Source: Lolium rigidum (taxonomy: Eukaryota > Streptophyta > Magnoliopsida > Poales > Poaceae). Taken from it: a stretch of DNA of 64,000 bases. Under the pieces are notes generated by a model, which ran no database searches, was not told the origin of the DNA, and saw only the letters and a program-made list of their open reading frames with translations. Positions 11,591 to 21,714 of this stretch are shown here, one piece after another. The stretch is taken from the NCBI RefSeq assembly GCF_022539505.1, contig NC_061510.1, forward strand, positions 39,209,047 through 39,273,046, written 5' to 3'. How positions within the stretch are numbered: the first letter of the stretch is position 1; every line of letters begins with the position of its first letter. The position numbers and the translations under genes were made by a program.

Positions 11591-11766
11591 GTTGAAGATA
11601 GTTCTAAACCTAGGCCAAAACACCCTTGAATTCAGAATATGGGAAAGTAGCTCTGGGTTGGGGGACTACTCCTTTTATGGGGGTTGCAATAGCTTTATTC
11701 GCTATATTCCAAACTATCGTTTTAGAAATTCATAACTCTTTTGGTTTATTGGACGGAATTTTTTTA
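11591..11766 (+). pseudogene. psbH: Nuclear plastid DNA insertion: psbH fragment
   Basis: Translation from 11591 gives [10 protein letters not shown]. From 11629, in a shifted frame, it gives [19 protein letters not shown], then AIALFAIF and LEIHNS...LLDGI. This is the photosystem II PsbH protein: residues after the start, the loop before the single membrane helix, the helix, and the C-terminus up to LLDGI. About 25-30 bases that would code for the segment between PRPK and LNSEYG are missing, near 11620. Several substitutions lie in the helix. It cannot make protein. PsbH works in the chloroplast thylakoid, so this nuclear copy is a relic of plastid DNA transfer. It is too short for ORF finders. 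No other plastid gene is evident next to it. Confidence 0.88.
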
Positions 11767-12125
11767 TCCAAAAAGCCTTCCTAGTTCAAGCTGTACATTT
11801 CTAGATTTTGGGCCATGACTTTGGCGAGCAAATTGAAATTCGCCACCCAAGATGCACTACCCATATCTAAGTTTTTGGCCCACAGTGCAAGCTGCGGATG
11901 GTGTACCTAGGCTAATTTTAAGTTTATTCAGCCTTTGCAAACCTGCTTAGAATGGATACCTTAGATGTGGTGTCCAGTTTGATAGATACTGTGTATATAT
12001 ATTTCTGAATTGCTCATGATACTACTTGATCGTGACTTCTTGTCCAAGAAAAACCTTAGGAAACACACATGTTTTCATGTAATGTATACTTTTGCATAAG
12101 TCATCTGTGTGTAATTCAGATACAA
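11767..12125. other. Intergenic, nothing recognised
   Basis: There is no coding potential and there are no clear repeats. The first 60 bases after the psbH relic may still be degraded plastid DNA, but I cannot align them by eye. Confidence 0.4.
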
Positions 12126-12487
12126 TTTTTTTTAGACGAGCCTAAATATTTCCCTTTTTCATTTATTAAGAAAGGAAAGAAGTTTAAAGCATTACAAGGA
12201 CCAAGCTCACACCCCCTCCCCAAAACAACATAAGGTTAAGAGGAGAAACAGAAACATCGAACCCACAAGACTACTAGCGCCGGTTCGAGATATGCCGAAA
12301 AATTCTGAAGTATGCTCGTTCCAGGCATGAGAATGGATGCCATGGCGTTCTAGGGAAGGCTGGGGCACAAGGGTAATAGCCTTCCATAAGGGAACGGGGT
12401 GACCACATTGGAATAATAGATGAGTGGCCGATTCCGGCGTATGCTTGAATAGGGGGCAATCTCCACAAGTCAGACACAAAATTGACT
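12126..12487 (-). mobile_element. 5'-truncated LINE, 3' end (zf-RVT region)
   Basis: The minus-strand frame 12207-12479 reads CLTCGD...ESATHLLFQCGHPVPLW. This is the Cys/His zinc-binding module (zf-RVT type) at the C-terminus of plant LINE reverse transcriptases. A T-run on the + strand at about 12126-12133 is consistent with the poly(A) end. The element breaks off at about 12487. The target duplication is unclear. Confidence 0.6.
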
Positions 12488-12577
12488 GCTTAAGATATGC
12501 ATATAGCGCAGTTATTGAAGAGATGTGTATATTAATCAGATTTTTTTTCTAAAATTATTGAGGCCGTCAAGTTATCA

Positions 12578-12603
12578 AATTCGATGTCGTTTGACATCGA
12601 ATT
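12578..12603. other. Perfect 11-bp inverted repeat
   Basis: AATTCGATGTC and GACATCGAATT are separated by GTTT, a perfect stem of 11 with a 4-base loop. It lies about 310 bases upstream of the expansin copy 1 TATA box. Role unknown. Confidence 0.5.
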
Positions 12604-12815
12604 AGCAGCGTACAAGAGGATACATGTCTTGATAGTTTCAGACCGGATCATATAATTGAGCGGCTGTGTATCTTCTCTGGCGTGTGTGAATCGCGCGCCG
12701 CGTAGTTGGACCGTGGAAGAATGTTAAAATGAGTTGTTTAGATAACGTAATCTGTAATCATATCGGAGGGAATTAAGAAACCATATGGAATTGTAATTAT
12801 ATCTGTGGACGCTGC

Positions 12816-12849
12816 GGCCATGTGCATGCGTTTGATCGTTCGTTGGAAC
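12816..12849 (+). promoter_or_regulatory. Promoter block shared by the three expansin genes (copy 1)
   Basis: The core CATGTGCATG followed by TCGTTCGTTGGAAC recurs at 19762-19803 and 22988-23029, each time about 100 bases before the TATA box. CATGCA-type (RY-like) words overlap it. Conservation among the three copies, while the surroundings drift, suggests a shared control element or recent common descent. Confidence 0.45.
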
Positions 12850-12913
12850 CACGTCAAAATGATTCCCTCTGGAACCATCGGAGTCCATGATCGTACACTA
12901 GCTACATTCCTAG

Positions 12914-12921
12914 CTATTTAA
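12914..12921 (+). promoter_or_regulatory. TATA box of expansin copy 1
   Basis: CTATTTAA lies 113 bases before the start codon. The same CTATTTAA is present at comparable places in copies 2 and 3. The implied 5' leader is about 80 bases. Confidence 0.65.
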
Positions 12922-13026
12922 GCACAACCCTTGTTGCTCTCCATACCCACCTACGAGGTTCCATCGATCATCTCTTTAAGCTATCTTCGGAAAGAGTTTC
13001 AGTCAGCACTGAGCAGGAGAAGCTAG

Positions 13027-13894
13027 ATGGCAGCAGGTGGGAAGCGGTTGATTCTGCAGCTGTTGGTGGCGTTCTTGGCGGCGCCGGCGGCCATGTCGGA
13101 CTGGCTCCCTGGCACCGCCACGTTCTATGGCGGCAGCGACGGGTCCGGCACCATGGGCGGCGCGTGCGGGTATGGGGACCTGTACAGCCAGGGGTACGGG
13201 ACGGCCACCGCGGCGCTGAGCACGGCGCTGTTCAACGACGGCGCGTCGTGCGGGCAATGCTACCTCATCATCTGCGACCAGGGCGAGTCCGACATGTGCA
13301 GGCCCGGCAAGGCCATCACCGTGTCCGCCACCAACTTCTGCCCGCCCAACTGGGCTCTCCCCAGCGACGACGGCGGGTGGTGCAACCCTCCCCGCGCCCA
13401 CTTCGACATGGCCCAGCCGGCGTGGCTCAACATCGGCATCTACGAGGCCGGCATCATCCCCATCGTCTACCAGCAGTAAGAGACCTGATTGCATGCATGC
13501 ATGCATGAGAGTTTGCGAGACATACATGATGATGATGATGATGATTACTAACCATTTCTATGTGAAACCAACTGATCGCAGGGTGAAGTGCTGGAGGGAC
13601 GGTGGGGTTCGGTTCACCATCACTGGCTCCAACTACTTCGAGGTGGTGTTGGTGACCAACATGGCCGGGAGCGGGTCGATCAAGAGCATTTCCGTGAAGG
13701 GTACCAACACGGGGTGGATGCAGATGTCCAGGAACTGGGGCGCCATCTGGCAAGGCATGTCGAGCCTGGAAAAGCAGTCCATCTCCTTCGGCGTCACCTC
13801 CACTGGCGGGCAGTACATCCTCTTCCAGGACGTCATCCCGGCCGGCTGGCAGTACGGCCAAACCTTCTCCTCCTGGCGGCAGTTTGACTACTAA
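13027..13894 (+). CDS. EXPA: Alpha-expansin, copy 1 (two exons, intact)
   Basis: The exons are 13027-13475 and 13582-13894, joined at CA|GTAAGA and CGCAG|GG within a glutamine codon; the product has 253 residues. It begins with a secretion signal (hydrophobic run [17 protein letters not shown]). Next comes the expansin GH45-like domain: [44 protein letters not shown] and the HFD motif ([10 protein letters not shown]). The C-terminal carbohydrate-binding domain follows: [28 protein letters not shown] and [12 protein letters not shown]. Family and length match plant alpha-expansins, which loosen cell walls without hydrolysis. The start was chosen because it immediately precedes the signal peptide, 113 bases after a TATA box. 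The intron between TMG and GACGY present in copies 2 and 3 is absent here. No stop or frameshift is seen. Confidence 0.92.
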
Positions 13895-14186
13895 CTACTA
13901 GTAATTAACTCACCATTCTCATCCGGGATCTGGCCCTAGCCCCTAGGTAGATCGGCATTGTTGTGTCCAGAGCGCGCTCCTCGAGTCGCGCGCTTGATTT
14001 ATGCTTTTTCCTAATTGGTTGTACAGTACTAGATTGAATTATATAAACTTGTAAATCCACCTACATAAGGATCGTTCGATACAAATGGAATGGTTATGCT
14101 ATATCATCTGCGTCCTCCTCCCTCTCTCTGGATTCAGGTAGACACAAGTGTATCACGTCGATTGTACAGTGAACTTCTAGAAATTT
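13895..14186. other. 3' flank of expansin copy 1
   Basis: Non-coding; it probably holds the 3' untranslated region. No clear AATAAA signal is seen. It ends where the TNP2 remnant begins. Confidence 0.4.
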
Positions 14187-15854
14187 TCAGTAGGGTAGCT
14201 CCCAAAATATAGACTTCTTCTTCCACATGGGTACGCGTCCGTCAACATCATGCGGAACAGATTGTCCGCCAGGACCCTTTTCAAAGACCACTTTTAAATC
14301 CTTGACCATATTATATATAATATTCCCAGTAGGGCAGGTAGGCTTCGTTCGGTTATCTGCCTCACCTCTGAAATGTTTTTCTCTCTTTCTTACGTGATGT
14401 TGTTTTGGAAGAAATCGACGATGCCCCAGGTACACATTCTTGTTTCCCAAATATATACTGTCAGTCTCACCTAAACAGTGTGTGCATGCATTGTATCCCT
14501 TGTTTGACTGTCCTGAAATGTTACTAAGAGCAGGCCAATCATTGATGGTTACAAACAACAACGCTCGTAGGTTAAATTCATTTTGTTCGTGCTCATCCCA
14601 CACAGCTTCACGCCACAACTGTAAAAGTTCTTCAACCAATGGCCTTAGGTACACATCAATGTCGTTGCCGGTTGCCTCGGGCCTTGGATGAGCACTGGCA
14701 TCATAATGAATTTTCGCTTCATGCACAACCAAGGAGGAAGGTTATAGATACATAGAGTACTGGCCAGGTGCTATGACTGGAGCTCTGCTCCCCGAAAGGA
14801 TTAAAGTCATCTGTACTTAGACCAAATCTTAAGTTCCTTGCGTCATCTGAAAATGACTTGAACTCTCTGTCGATTTTTCTCCACTGCGACCCGTCAGCGG
14901 GGTGTCTCAGCATCACATCTTTCTTACGATCCTCTGCCATCGTAACAACTTGGCATGCTCTTTATTTTGGAACAAACATTTCAACCGTGGTATTGTAGGA
15001 GCATACCACATCACCTTCGCAGGAACCCTCTTCATAGGGGTGCACTCTCCCTCAACATCGCCATGGTCATCTCGCCCGATCTTATACATCAATGCACTAC
15101 ATACCGGGCATGCATTCAAATTCTCGTACTCCTCGCGGTAGAGGATGCAGTCATTGATGCATGCATGTATCTTCTGCACCTCTAATCGTAGAGGGCAGAC
15201 AATCTTCTTTGCTTCGTACGTACTAGAGGGCAATATGTTCTCCCATGGAAGCATCTTTTTTATTATTTTCAGCAACTTTTCAAATCCCTTGTCAGAAGTA
15301 CCATTCTCTGCCTTCCATTGCAGCAATTCCAGCGTGGTACCCAGCTTTTTCTGGCCATCTTCGCAATTTGGGTATAACAGTTTGTTGTGATCCTCTAACA
15401 TTTTCTTCAACTTCAACCTCTCATTTTCACTTCCGCAGTTTATCTTCGCATCAAGAATGGCCTGACCAAAATCGTCATCGGGGTCATCAAAAATCGGCTC
15501 ATCAAAAATGGGCTCTTCTTCAGCTTCGTCTTCCCCCGTTCCACTATCACCGTCTTCAGTGAACATAGGATAGTTGTCACTATCCTCTTCTTTTTCGTTG
15601 TCTTCCAATATAACCCCTCTTTCTGCGTGCTTGGTCCAACAATTATAGCTGGGCATGAAACCGTTCTCAAGCAGATGGACGTGAAGGGTCTTTGAGGTAG
15701 AGTAATCCTTCATATTCTTACATGAACTACATGGACAATAAATGAAACCATTCGACCGCCTGTTTGCCTCAGCCACATTGAGAAAATAATGCATGCCATT
15801 AATGAAGTCGAGATGGCACCGGTCACGGTACATCCATTGTCGATTCATATGCAT
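14187..15854 (-). pseudogene. CACTA TNP2-type transposase, N-terminal half, frameshifted
   Basis: The minus-strand frame 14913-15854 begins MHMNRQWMYRDRCHLDFING, followed by IYCPCSSCKN, the transposase-associated Zn-type domain. An acidic linker and the Transposase_21 start (AKKIVCPL, IHACINDCILYREEYE, CPVCSALMYKIG, MWYAPTIPRLKCLF) follow. One frame change near 14940 leads into ADGSQWRKIDREF and GLSTDDFNPFG. Another near 14700 leads into GNDIDVYLRPLVEELLQLW, NDWPALSNISGQSNKGYNAC and HRRFLP (14187-14732). It is truncated at 14187 after KSIFWELPY. It is more AT-rich and a different subfamily from the remnant at 7693-10439. Confidence 0.88.
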
Positions 15855-16632
15855 TATATAAGTATATAAAAAATCATTAATTACACAACGTCATGGATAT
15901 ATGAGTGACCAACTTAATTAATATTCAAATTCATCACATAAAACTAAGTTTTTTTTATAAAAAAGAAGAGGCTCACCTAGGTGGTACGGTGCCGGCTAGG
16001 GGACGACGCTGGCGATCGACGGCGGTGAGGACGGGAATGATACTAAAACCTACAAAACATACTTTAATTTGAGCTCAAATTGTATAAAAAATGAAATCCC
16101 TAACTTAGGCATTTCATCGAACACCTTGCTAGCACTAGAAAAATAATACGAGTTAAAACTAGCAAAGAAATGAGCTAAATTAGGAACACCGGAAGAAAGG
16201 ATGATATTGCTAACCCTTGGATAGATGGATGCCGTTAATCTTGTTAAAATGGTGGAGAAAAAATGGAGATTTATTGGAGTGTGAGAGATGCAAAATATTT
16301 TAGAGTGTGAGAGGAAGAAGAGAAAATGAGAGCAGGCCGGGACAGGCGCTGTGATCATATAGGGTGGCACCTTTTAGTACCGGTTCGTTACGAACCGGTA
16401 CCAAAGGTCCATCCCTAGCCCCACCCACACCTGAAATTCGGGCTGAAGATCTTTCGTACCGGTTCGTAACACGAACCGATACTAAAGCCCCTCACAAACC
16501 GGTACAAATGCTCCTCGCCCGCCTGGGCGGACGAACCGGTACAAATGCTTCTCGCCCGCCTGGGCGAGCAAAGGCAGCGATGGATCTCTGAGCGATGTGG
16601 CTTGAATTGCAAGAAGTTTGATTACACGGAAC
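15855..16632. mobile_element. 5' region and subterminal repeats of the second CACTA remnant
   Basis: Between 15855 and 16365 the sequence is AT-rich and non-coding, and probably contains the transposase promoter. From 16370 to 16560 there are inverted-repeat words TAGTACCGGTTCGT and ACGAACCGGTAC in several copies, plus a direct repeat of CTCGCCCGCCTGGGCG. These are the usual CACTA subterminal type. The CACTA end itself is not seen; it may have been lost when the small element at 16633 inserted. Confidence 0.6.
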
Positions 16633-16983
16633 TATACCTGGGCATGGGAAGCCCGGCCCAAACGGCCCGACCCGACCCGGCCCGAAAATCCCAGGCCGGG
16701 CCGGGCTTTTTCTCTCTATCGGGCCGGGCTCGGGCCATCATTCTTCAGCCCGTTTTTATATCGGGCCGGGCTCGGGCCAAAGAAAACAGAAAATTACCAC
16801 TAGATCGGGCCGGGCCGTCGGGCCAGCCCGGATAAAATCGGGCTTTTTCGGGCCATGGGCCGGGCTCGGACCTAAATTTGCTGAAAGTTGGTCGGGCCGG
16901 GCCGGGCTCGGGCCAAGGATTTCCCGTCGGGCTTTTTTCGGGCCAGCCCGAAGCCCGGCCCGGCCCGAGAAATGCCCAGGAAG
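16633..16983. mobile_element. Small GC-rich DNA transposon with 9-bp flanking duplication
   Basis: The 351-bp segment is built of repeated GGGCCGGGCTCGGGCC words. It has inverted ends CCTGGGCAT and ATGCCCAGG, and is flanked by ACACGGAAC on both sides (16624-16632 and 16984-16992). It is non-coding. The duplication length suits a Mutator- or hAT-type cut-and-paste element; the class is uncertain. Frames through it on both strands are repeat artefacts. Confidence 0.6.
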
Positions 16984-16992
16984 ACACGGAAC

Positions 16993-17490
16993 CGGTCGTC
17001 CCTTCGCGATGCAAATTGGCGCTAGAGCTCTGCGTCCAACACAGCAGGCCCGCTGGTTTGAGTTATTGCTTTGCAGGTCTAGCACGAGATCAAATAGCCA
17101 CGGCCCGGTTGCGACGGCCCACCGTCGTATGATCCCGATACGCCTCAACGGCCACTTGCGTCGGCGCCCCTGGGCTTCGCATGGTCGTGGCTCGCCTCAA
17201 TCGGCGGCGCTTGGCATGGCCACGGAACACGAAAGGGTACGACATCTGCAGGTTTGGCTGACCACACTGCGTTTCTGCACGTATTGAAAGTCATTTGGAT
17301 GATGCGTTACAAAAGCAAAACTTGATTGCAGTCACGATGTTGAGCTCGGGAACATAATAAGAAATAGTAATACCAATGTACGTGACAGGACATGATGCTG
17401 ACGACTTTTATAGTTCTTAAGTGCAGAAACAACTTAGTGAGCTTCAGGCAAATGATTTTGCCGTGGTGCAATGGGAGGCTTAAAAAGATA
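16993..17490. other. Intergenic, nothing recognised
   Basis: GC-rich and gene-like to about 17290, with short frames but no recognisable domain, then AT-rich. It could be a degraded gene fragment. Confidence 0.35.
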
Positions 17491-17572
17491 CTCCCTCCGT
17501 TCTCTTTTAATTGAGTCAGATTTAGTACAAAATTGTACTAAATCTGAATCAATTAAAAGAGAACGGAGAGAG
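17491..17572. mobile_element. Stowaway MITE 1
   Basis: An 82-bp near-perfect palindrome beginning CTCCCTCCGTTCTCTTTTAA and ending in its complement, bounded by TA on each side (17489-17490 and 17573-17574). It is a Tc1/Mariner-class non-autonomous element. Confidence 0.85.
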
Positions 17573-17574
17573 TA

Positions 17575-17698
17575 CTCCCTCCGTTTATAAATAGATGTCT
17601 CAACTTTGTCAAAATTTGAATGTATCTAGACTTATTTTAGTATCTAGATACATTCAAATTTTTCTTAAGTTGAGACATCATTTTATAGACGGAGGTTA
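17575..17698. mobile_element. Stowaway MITE 2, abutting MITE 1
   Basis: It begins CTCCCTCCGTTTATAAATAG at 17575 and ends with the complementary arm (TGAGACATCATTTTATAGAC then a mutated GGAGGTTAG) before TA. The left TA is the same dinucleotide that bounds MITE 1, so the two are back to back. Its sequence is of a different Stowaway family from MITE 1. Confidence 0.8.
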
Positions 17699-17701
17699 GT
17701 A

Positions 17702-18180
17702 TTTTATTTCGTCAAGGTTGGCCTTGATGCTGCATTTCTGGAGACATGTGGTTACGTGGCTTGGAACTTTATTATTTGATCACATCAAAGTGTTTTTCTC
17801 ATGGCTTATGTTGGTAAAATCGATCATGTTTATTCCGCGATATATATTCTAAAGCAACTGCATGATTAGAAGTTAGAAGCCATTGTCGGCCCTACAAATT
17901 TTGAGATTCATAGAGAGGTATTTTTGAGTCACACTCCCAAACCTTGATGCATGCAGTGAAGAGGAGGGATTAGTATCTGTAAGATTTAAAGTACTTCTAC
18001 AACGCACGGGTTTTTTCCTAGTTATCTTATTGAATTGGCAACAGATGAATGAAAATCATGCTGAAGATATCTGTTGCATATTTCACGATAACTGAAGAGG
18101 TGTATTTTAGTCATATTTTCCTAAAATGATTGTGTTAGTTATGCGTCTTGGTACGTTCTTTAACCCGAAAAATTAGCGGC
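17702..18180. other. Intergenic, nothing recognised
   Basis: AT-rich, no long frames, no clear repeats. Confidence 0.4.
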
Positions 18181-18183
18181 TAA

Positions 18184-19349
18184 GAGCGTCTCTAGCAGAT
18201 CCCGCCCTCATATGCAAAGTTGGGCCAATATGGGGTTTTCGCACGATTTTTTGGCCAGACACCGTATTAGACACCGTATTAGTGGTCTGGCCCGAATAAA
18301 ATTTGGAGGCCGCAGCCCAAACCCGGAGCGGGCCACTATATATGACGGTCGGCAGCCGCGGATGGGGGTCGAACCCCATCCATCTATGCGCCCGCTCCGC
18401 TCCCGCCGACGAGCAATCCGCGCGCTCCGACGACAAATCAGTGCGCGCCGGCGAGCAATCCAGGCGGTATGGTGTCCGGCGGAGGTCGGGGAGGGCGCGG
18501 CGGAGGGAGGGTGGGCGGCGGTGGATCCTTCGGTGAACACAAGCTCACCGCTGCGGAGATCGAGCGGCAGCGGTGGACCTCCGATGCCGCCCACATCCGC
18601 GGCTCCTACCGGTGGCTGCACCAGGGCTCAAGCCGTCGCGCGCCTTCGCGCGACGCGAGTCGCAGTACCATCGCGATCTCGAGGCGTCGAGGTCGCGGGA
18701 TCCGCCGCCGCGCTGCGCCGCTCCAGCTCCCACGACCTCGAGGCGTCGAGCTCCAGCGCGCCGCACGAGCTTGAGCACCCCAACCCCGCGCCGCCACACC
18801 TTCTCCGAGGGCTCGAGCTCGAGCGGGCCGCCCCCACCGCCGCGGTTCGGCCCTGGCGACTACGTGGCAGGCGAGGACATCGCTGCAATCGCGGCGAGGC
18901 TGGAGATGGCCGCGCTCGTGCTCAAGCCGGGCGACTTCGTCCCCGACGCGACCCTGGGCATAGTGACCGTGCTCGTCGAGGAGAAGTTCGCGCGCGACGC
19001 CGCCAAGGAGGCGGTGTGGCGCCGCGAGCAGGCGGCGTAGGACGCCTGCTACATTGAGCTCGACAACAACTAGGCTGCCGGCTCCGCCGGAGCACGTAGC
19101 TCCGGGATGGTGAGCACTTACTTTTGTTCGCCGCGGCGGCGCCATTGACATAGAGAAGCAGAGCACTAGGCTCCGCTGTATGATCTCCCTGTTTTGTATG
19201 AACAATCTCTGGCGCAAACAAAATGTTTGAATTATGCAATTTATTATCGCGTATCTGAACTACGCATCTGAATTTCAACCTGCAAATGATGTTTGGGGTG
19301 GCCTGGATCGGCGGATATGGGGTTTGGGGTTTGGCTGCTAGAGATGCTC
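18184..19349 (+). mobile_element. Harbinger-like non-autonomous element with internal ORF
   Basis: Ends GAGCGTCTCTAGCAG and CTGCTAGAGATGCTC are inverted repeats, flanked by TAA on both sides (18181-18183 and 19350-19352). Short TIRs with a 3-bp TAA/TTA duplication suit the PIF/Harbinger class. The 1166-bp body is GC-rich and holds a frame on the + strand (18573-19040). The C-terminal part of this frame (GPGDYVAGEDIAAIAARLEM, ALVLKPGDFVPDATLGIVTV) looks protein-like. No transposase DDE domain is visible, so the element is non-autonomous. The ORF may be a captured host sequence or a family-specific protein. Confidence 0.6.
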
Positions 19350-19761
19350 TAACAGGAGGACGACTTCAATGTTTTGCTGGATAGTAGTGTACAATAAAGT
19401 CAGCTGCGACGGTGCAAGGGGCCAAGGATTAGAGGGGCAGTTGAGCTTGCAGTTAGAGACCGTTTTAGTTAGTGGTGGGGTTGCAAGTGGCACAAACTAC
19501 CGGAAGAACAATTATAAAGTAAATAATCGGGCTAGCTTTCGCGTGTCCAGTTGAAAATTGAACGGTCCAGAGTGTAGGTAGCCATGATAATTGAATGGTT
19601 GTGTACACGAAACGAAGAATGTCAAATTAGTGGTGTGAATCGCCGCGCAGTTACACCGCGGCAGAATTTCAAATTATTAGTTTAATTAACGTAATAATTT
19701 CGGAAGTGAGCTAGACATCGAGGTGCAGAAGGAATGATTAGAAGGCGAAGTCAAATCTTTG

Positions 19762-19803
19762 GCCGTTGCACGCATGTGCATGTATTCGATCGTTCGTTGG
19801 AAC
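19762..19803 (+). promoter_or_regulatory. Shared expansin promoter block (copy 2)
   Basis: GCATGTGCATG followed by TCGATCGTTCGTTGGAAC matches blocks upstream of copies 1 and 3, at a similar distance from the TATA box. Confidence 0.45.
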
Positions 19804-19892
19804 AGCAGCATAATCATTCCTCTCGAACCATCGGAATCCAAACCCGTAGGGTCCCGTACGTCCGGCCTCGATCGTACTTCCTCTTCCTCGAG

Positions 19893-19900
19893 CTATTTAA
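19893..19900 (+). promoter_or_regulatory. TATA box of expansin copy 2
   Basis: CTATTTAA lies 101 bases before the ATG, in the same context (GAGCTATTTAACCACCACC) as copy 3. Confidence 0.65.
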
Positions 19901-19993
19901 CCACCACCGTTGTCGTAATCATTCCTCGCATCCATCATCTCTCTACGACTCTTGAGTTCTCATACGGTTCAGGGTTGGATCAGGAGAAGCTAG

Positions 19994-20899
19994 ATGGCAA
20001 GTGGGAAGCGCTTGATCCTGCAGCTGTTGGTGGTGTGCTTGGCGGCGCCAGCGGTCAGGTCGGCCTGGCTCCAGGGCACCGCCACCTTCTACGGCGGAAG
20101 AGACGGCTCCGGCACAATGGGTACGTAGGAAGCTAGTTGAGCATCGATCATGGTTAGCTTGCGTATGCATGTCCTGATGATCATGCTGCAGGTGGCGCTT
20201 GTGGTTACTCGAACCTGTACGACGAGGGGTACGGGCTCAGCAACGCGGCGCTGAGCACGGTGCTGTTCAACGGCGGGGCCTCGTGCGGGCAGTGCTACCT
20301 CATCATGTGCGACCAGAGCAAGTCCAAAATGTGCAAGACCGGAAAGGCCATCACAGTCACCGCCACCAACTTATGCCCCCCCAACTGGGCTCTCCCCAAC
20401 GACAACGGCGGGTGGTGCAACCCTCCTCGCCCCCACTTCGACATGTCCCAGCCGGCGTGGCTCAACATCGGCATCTACGAGGCCGGCATCATCCCCGTTG
20501 TCTACCAACAGTAAGCTTCATCCTACATTTACAAGGCATTGACAGGACATGACATGGAGGTTAACGATATCTGTGTCAATTTACAGAGTGAAATGCTGGA
20601 GGACAGGTGGGTTGCGATTCACCATATTAGGGTTCAACTACTTCGAGCTGGTACTGGTGACTAACGTGGCCGGGAGCGGGTCGATCAAGAGCATCTCGGT
20701 GAAAGGTACCAAAACCGGGTGGACTCAGATGTCAAGGAACTGGGGAGTCATCTGGCAGGGCATGTCGGGGCTGGCGGGGCAGGCGCTCTCCTTCAGTATC
20801 AGTTCCACCGGCGGACAGAACATCGTCTTCCAGAACGTCATCCCAGCGGGGTGGACCTTCGGCCAGACCTACTCCACCTGGCAGCAGTTCGACTACTAA
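19994..20899 (+). CDS. EXPA: Alpha-expansin, copy 2 (three exons, intact)
   Basis: The exons are 19994-20120, 20192-20510 and 20587-20899, with GT..AG at both introns; the product has 252 residues. The signal peptide is [17 protein letters not shown]. Domain 1 shows [25 protein letters not shown] (intron 1 splits the glycine), [27 protein letters not shown] and the HFD motif ([12 protein letters not shown]). Domain 2 shows [31 protein letters not shown] and [14 protein letters not shown]. It differs from typical alpha-expansins mainly by a Tyr-Gln-Gln-Val-Lys-Cys-Trp join between the domains, shared with copies 1 and 3. It is likely a wall-loosening protein. The start precedes the signal peptide and follows a TATA box by 101 bases. 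No disruption is seen. Confidence 0.92.
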
Positions 20900-21390
20900 G
20901 AGACCAAATCACCATGGTGTTTGGCATAGGATTGTACACGTAGTAGGACCATGAGTTGGACACGTTGTACTTGGATCCTATTGTAATGCTAGCACCACAA
21001 AGTACATCTATGAGACTATGAATACCACACCACGAGGACCTTGGCGATCGTTTGAGTAGAGCCTAATCTACCTGATCGTATCAAATTCTACACCCCAGAT
21101 CCACAAACATCGAAAATTGGTTACACGACAATATGTGTGTTAAACATCATGTGTGCCTACCGTTGTTCTTTTCTTAAAAACGCCCTGATTAACTCTGTCG
21201 TCGACAAACGATCTGTCTAACTGCTGTGTCTTGAGAGACGATAAAAGCTATAGTATAATACAATAAACGAAGCTGTATATTACTCACATTTTTCTGAATT
21301 ATCGTGGTATAATCACGTTGTCTTGGTAAGTACGTAGTCTGGTCCAAATTAGCAACAACTAAGAGGATACATAGTGTTGACGAGTTCAAT
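20900..21390. other. 3' flank of expansin copy 2
   Basis: Non-coding. From about 21180 it matches 24580-24740 downstream of copy 3, showing that this flank is part of the duplication. Confidence 0.6.
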
Positions 21391-21564
21391 GCACTGGCGG
21401 AGCCAACATGTGTTAGGGTGGGGGCCTGGGTGGGGATAGCATTTCATCGTAGAACATATTTCAGTGAGAAAAGGAAAAAAAACATATCAAAAACCTAGCT
21501 CATATATGCATCAGATTATTTTGGTTGCCCCACAATAATAATTTTTTCTGGATCCACTACCGGT
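21391..21564. mobile_element. Probable small MITE between duplicated units
   Basis: About 175 bp interrupts the otherwise shared sequence (GACGAGTT..AATG) when compared with 24756-24765. It begins CACTGGCGGAGCCAA and ends TGGATCCACTACCGGT, imperfect inverted repeats, with similar words TTCAATG and TTTAATG at its edges. Class uncertain. Confidence 0.4.
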
Positions 21565-21714
21565 TTAATGTTTTGCTAGATCACTAATATCTACCTGGAA
21601 AATACAGTTAGCTGCGACGCTGAAAGGATTTGAGAGGGCGTTGTAAGGTTGTTAGTTAGAGACAATTTTAGTTAGTGGGGTTGTTGTTTCCCTAAATAAA
21701 TTAGTGAGGGTTGG

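Noticed and set aside
18212..19057. 281-codon + strand frame
   Set aside because: GC-rich overlap frame; a different frame (18573-19040) gives the more protein-like C-terminus, and neither shows a known domain.
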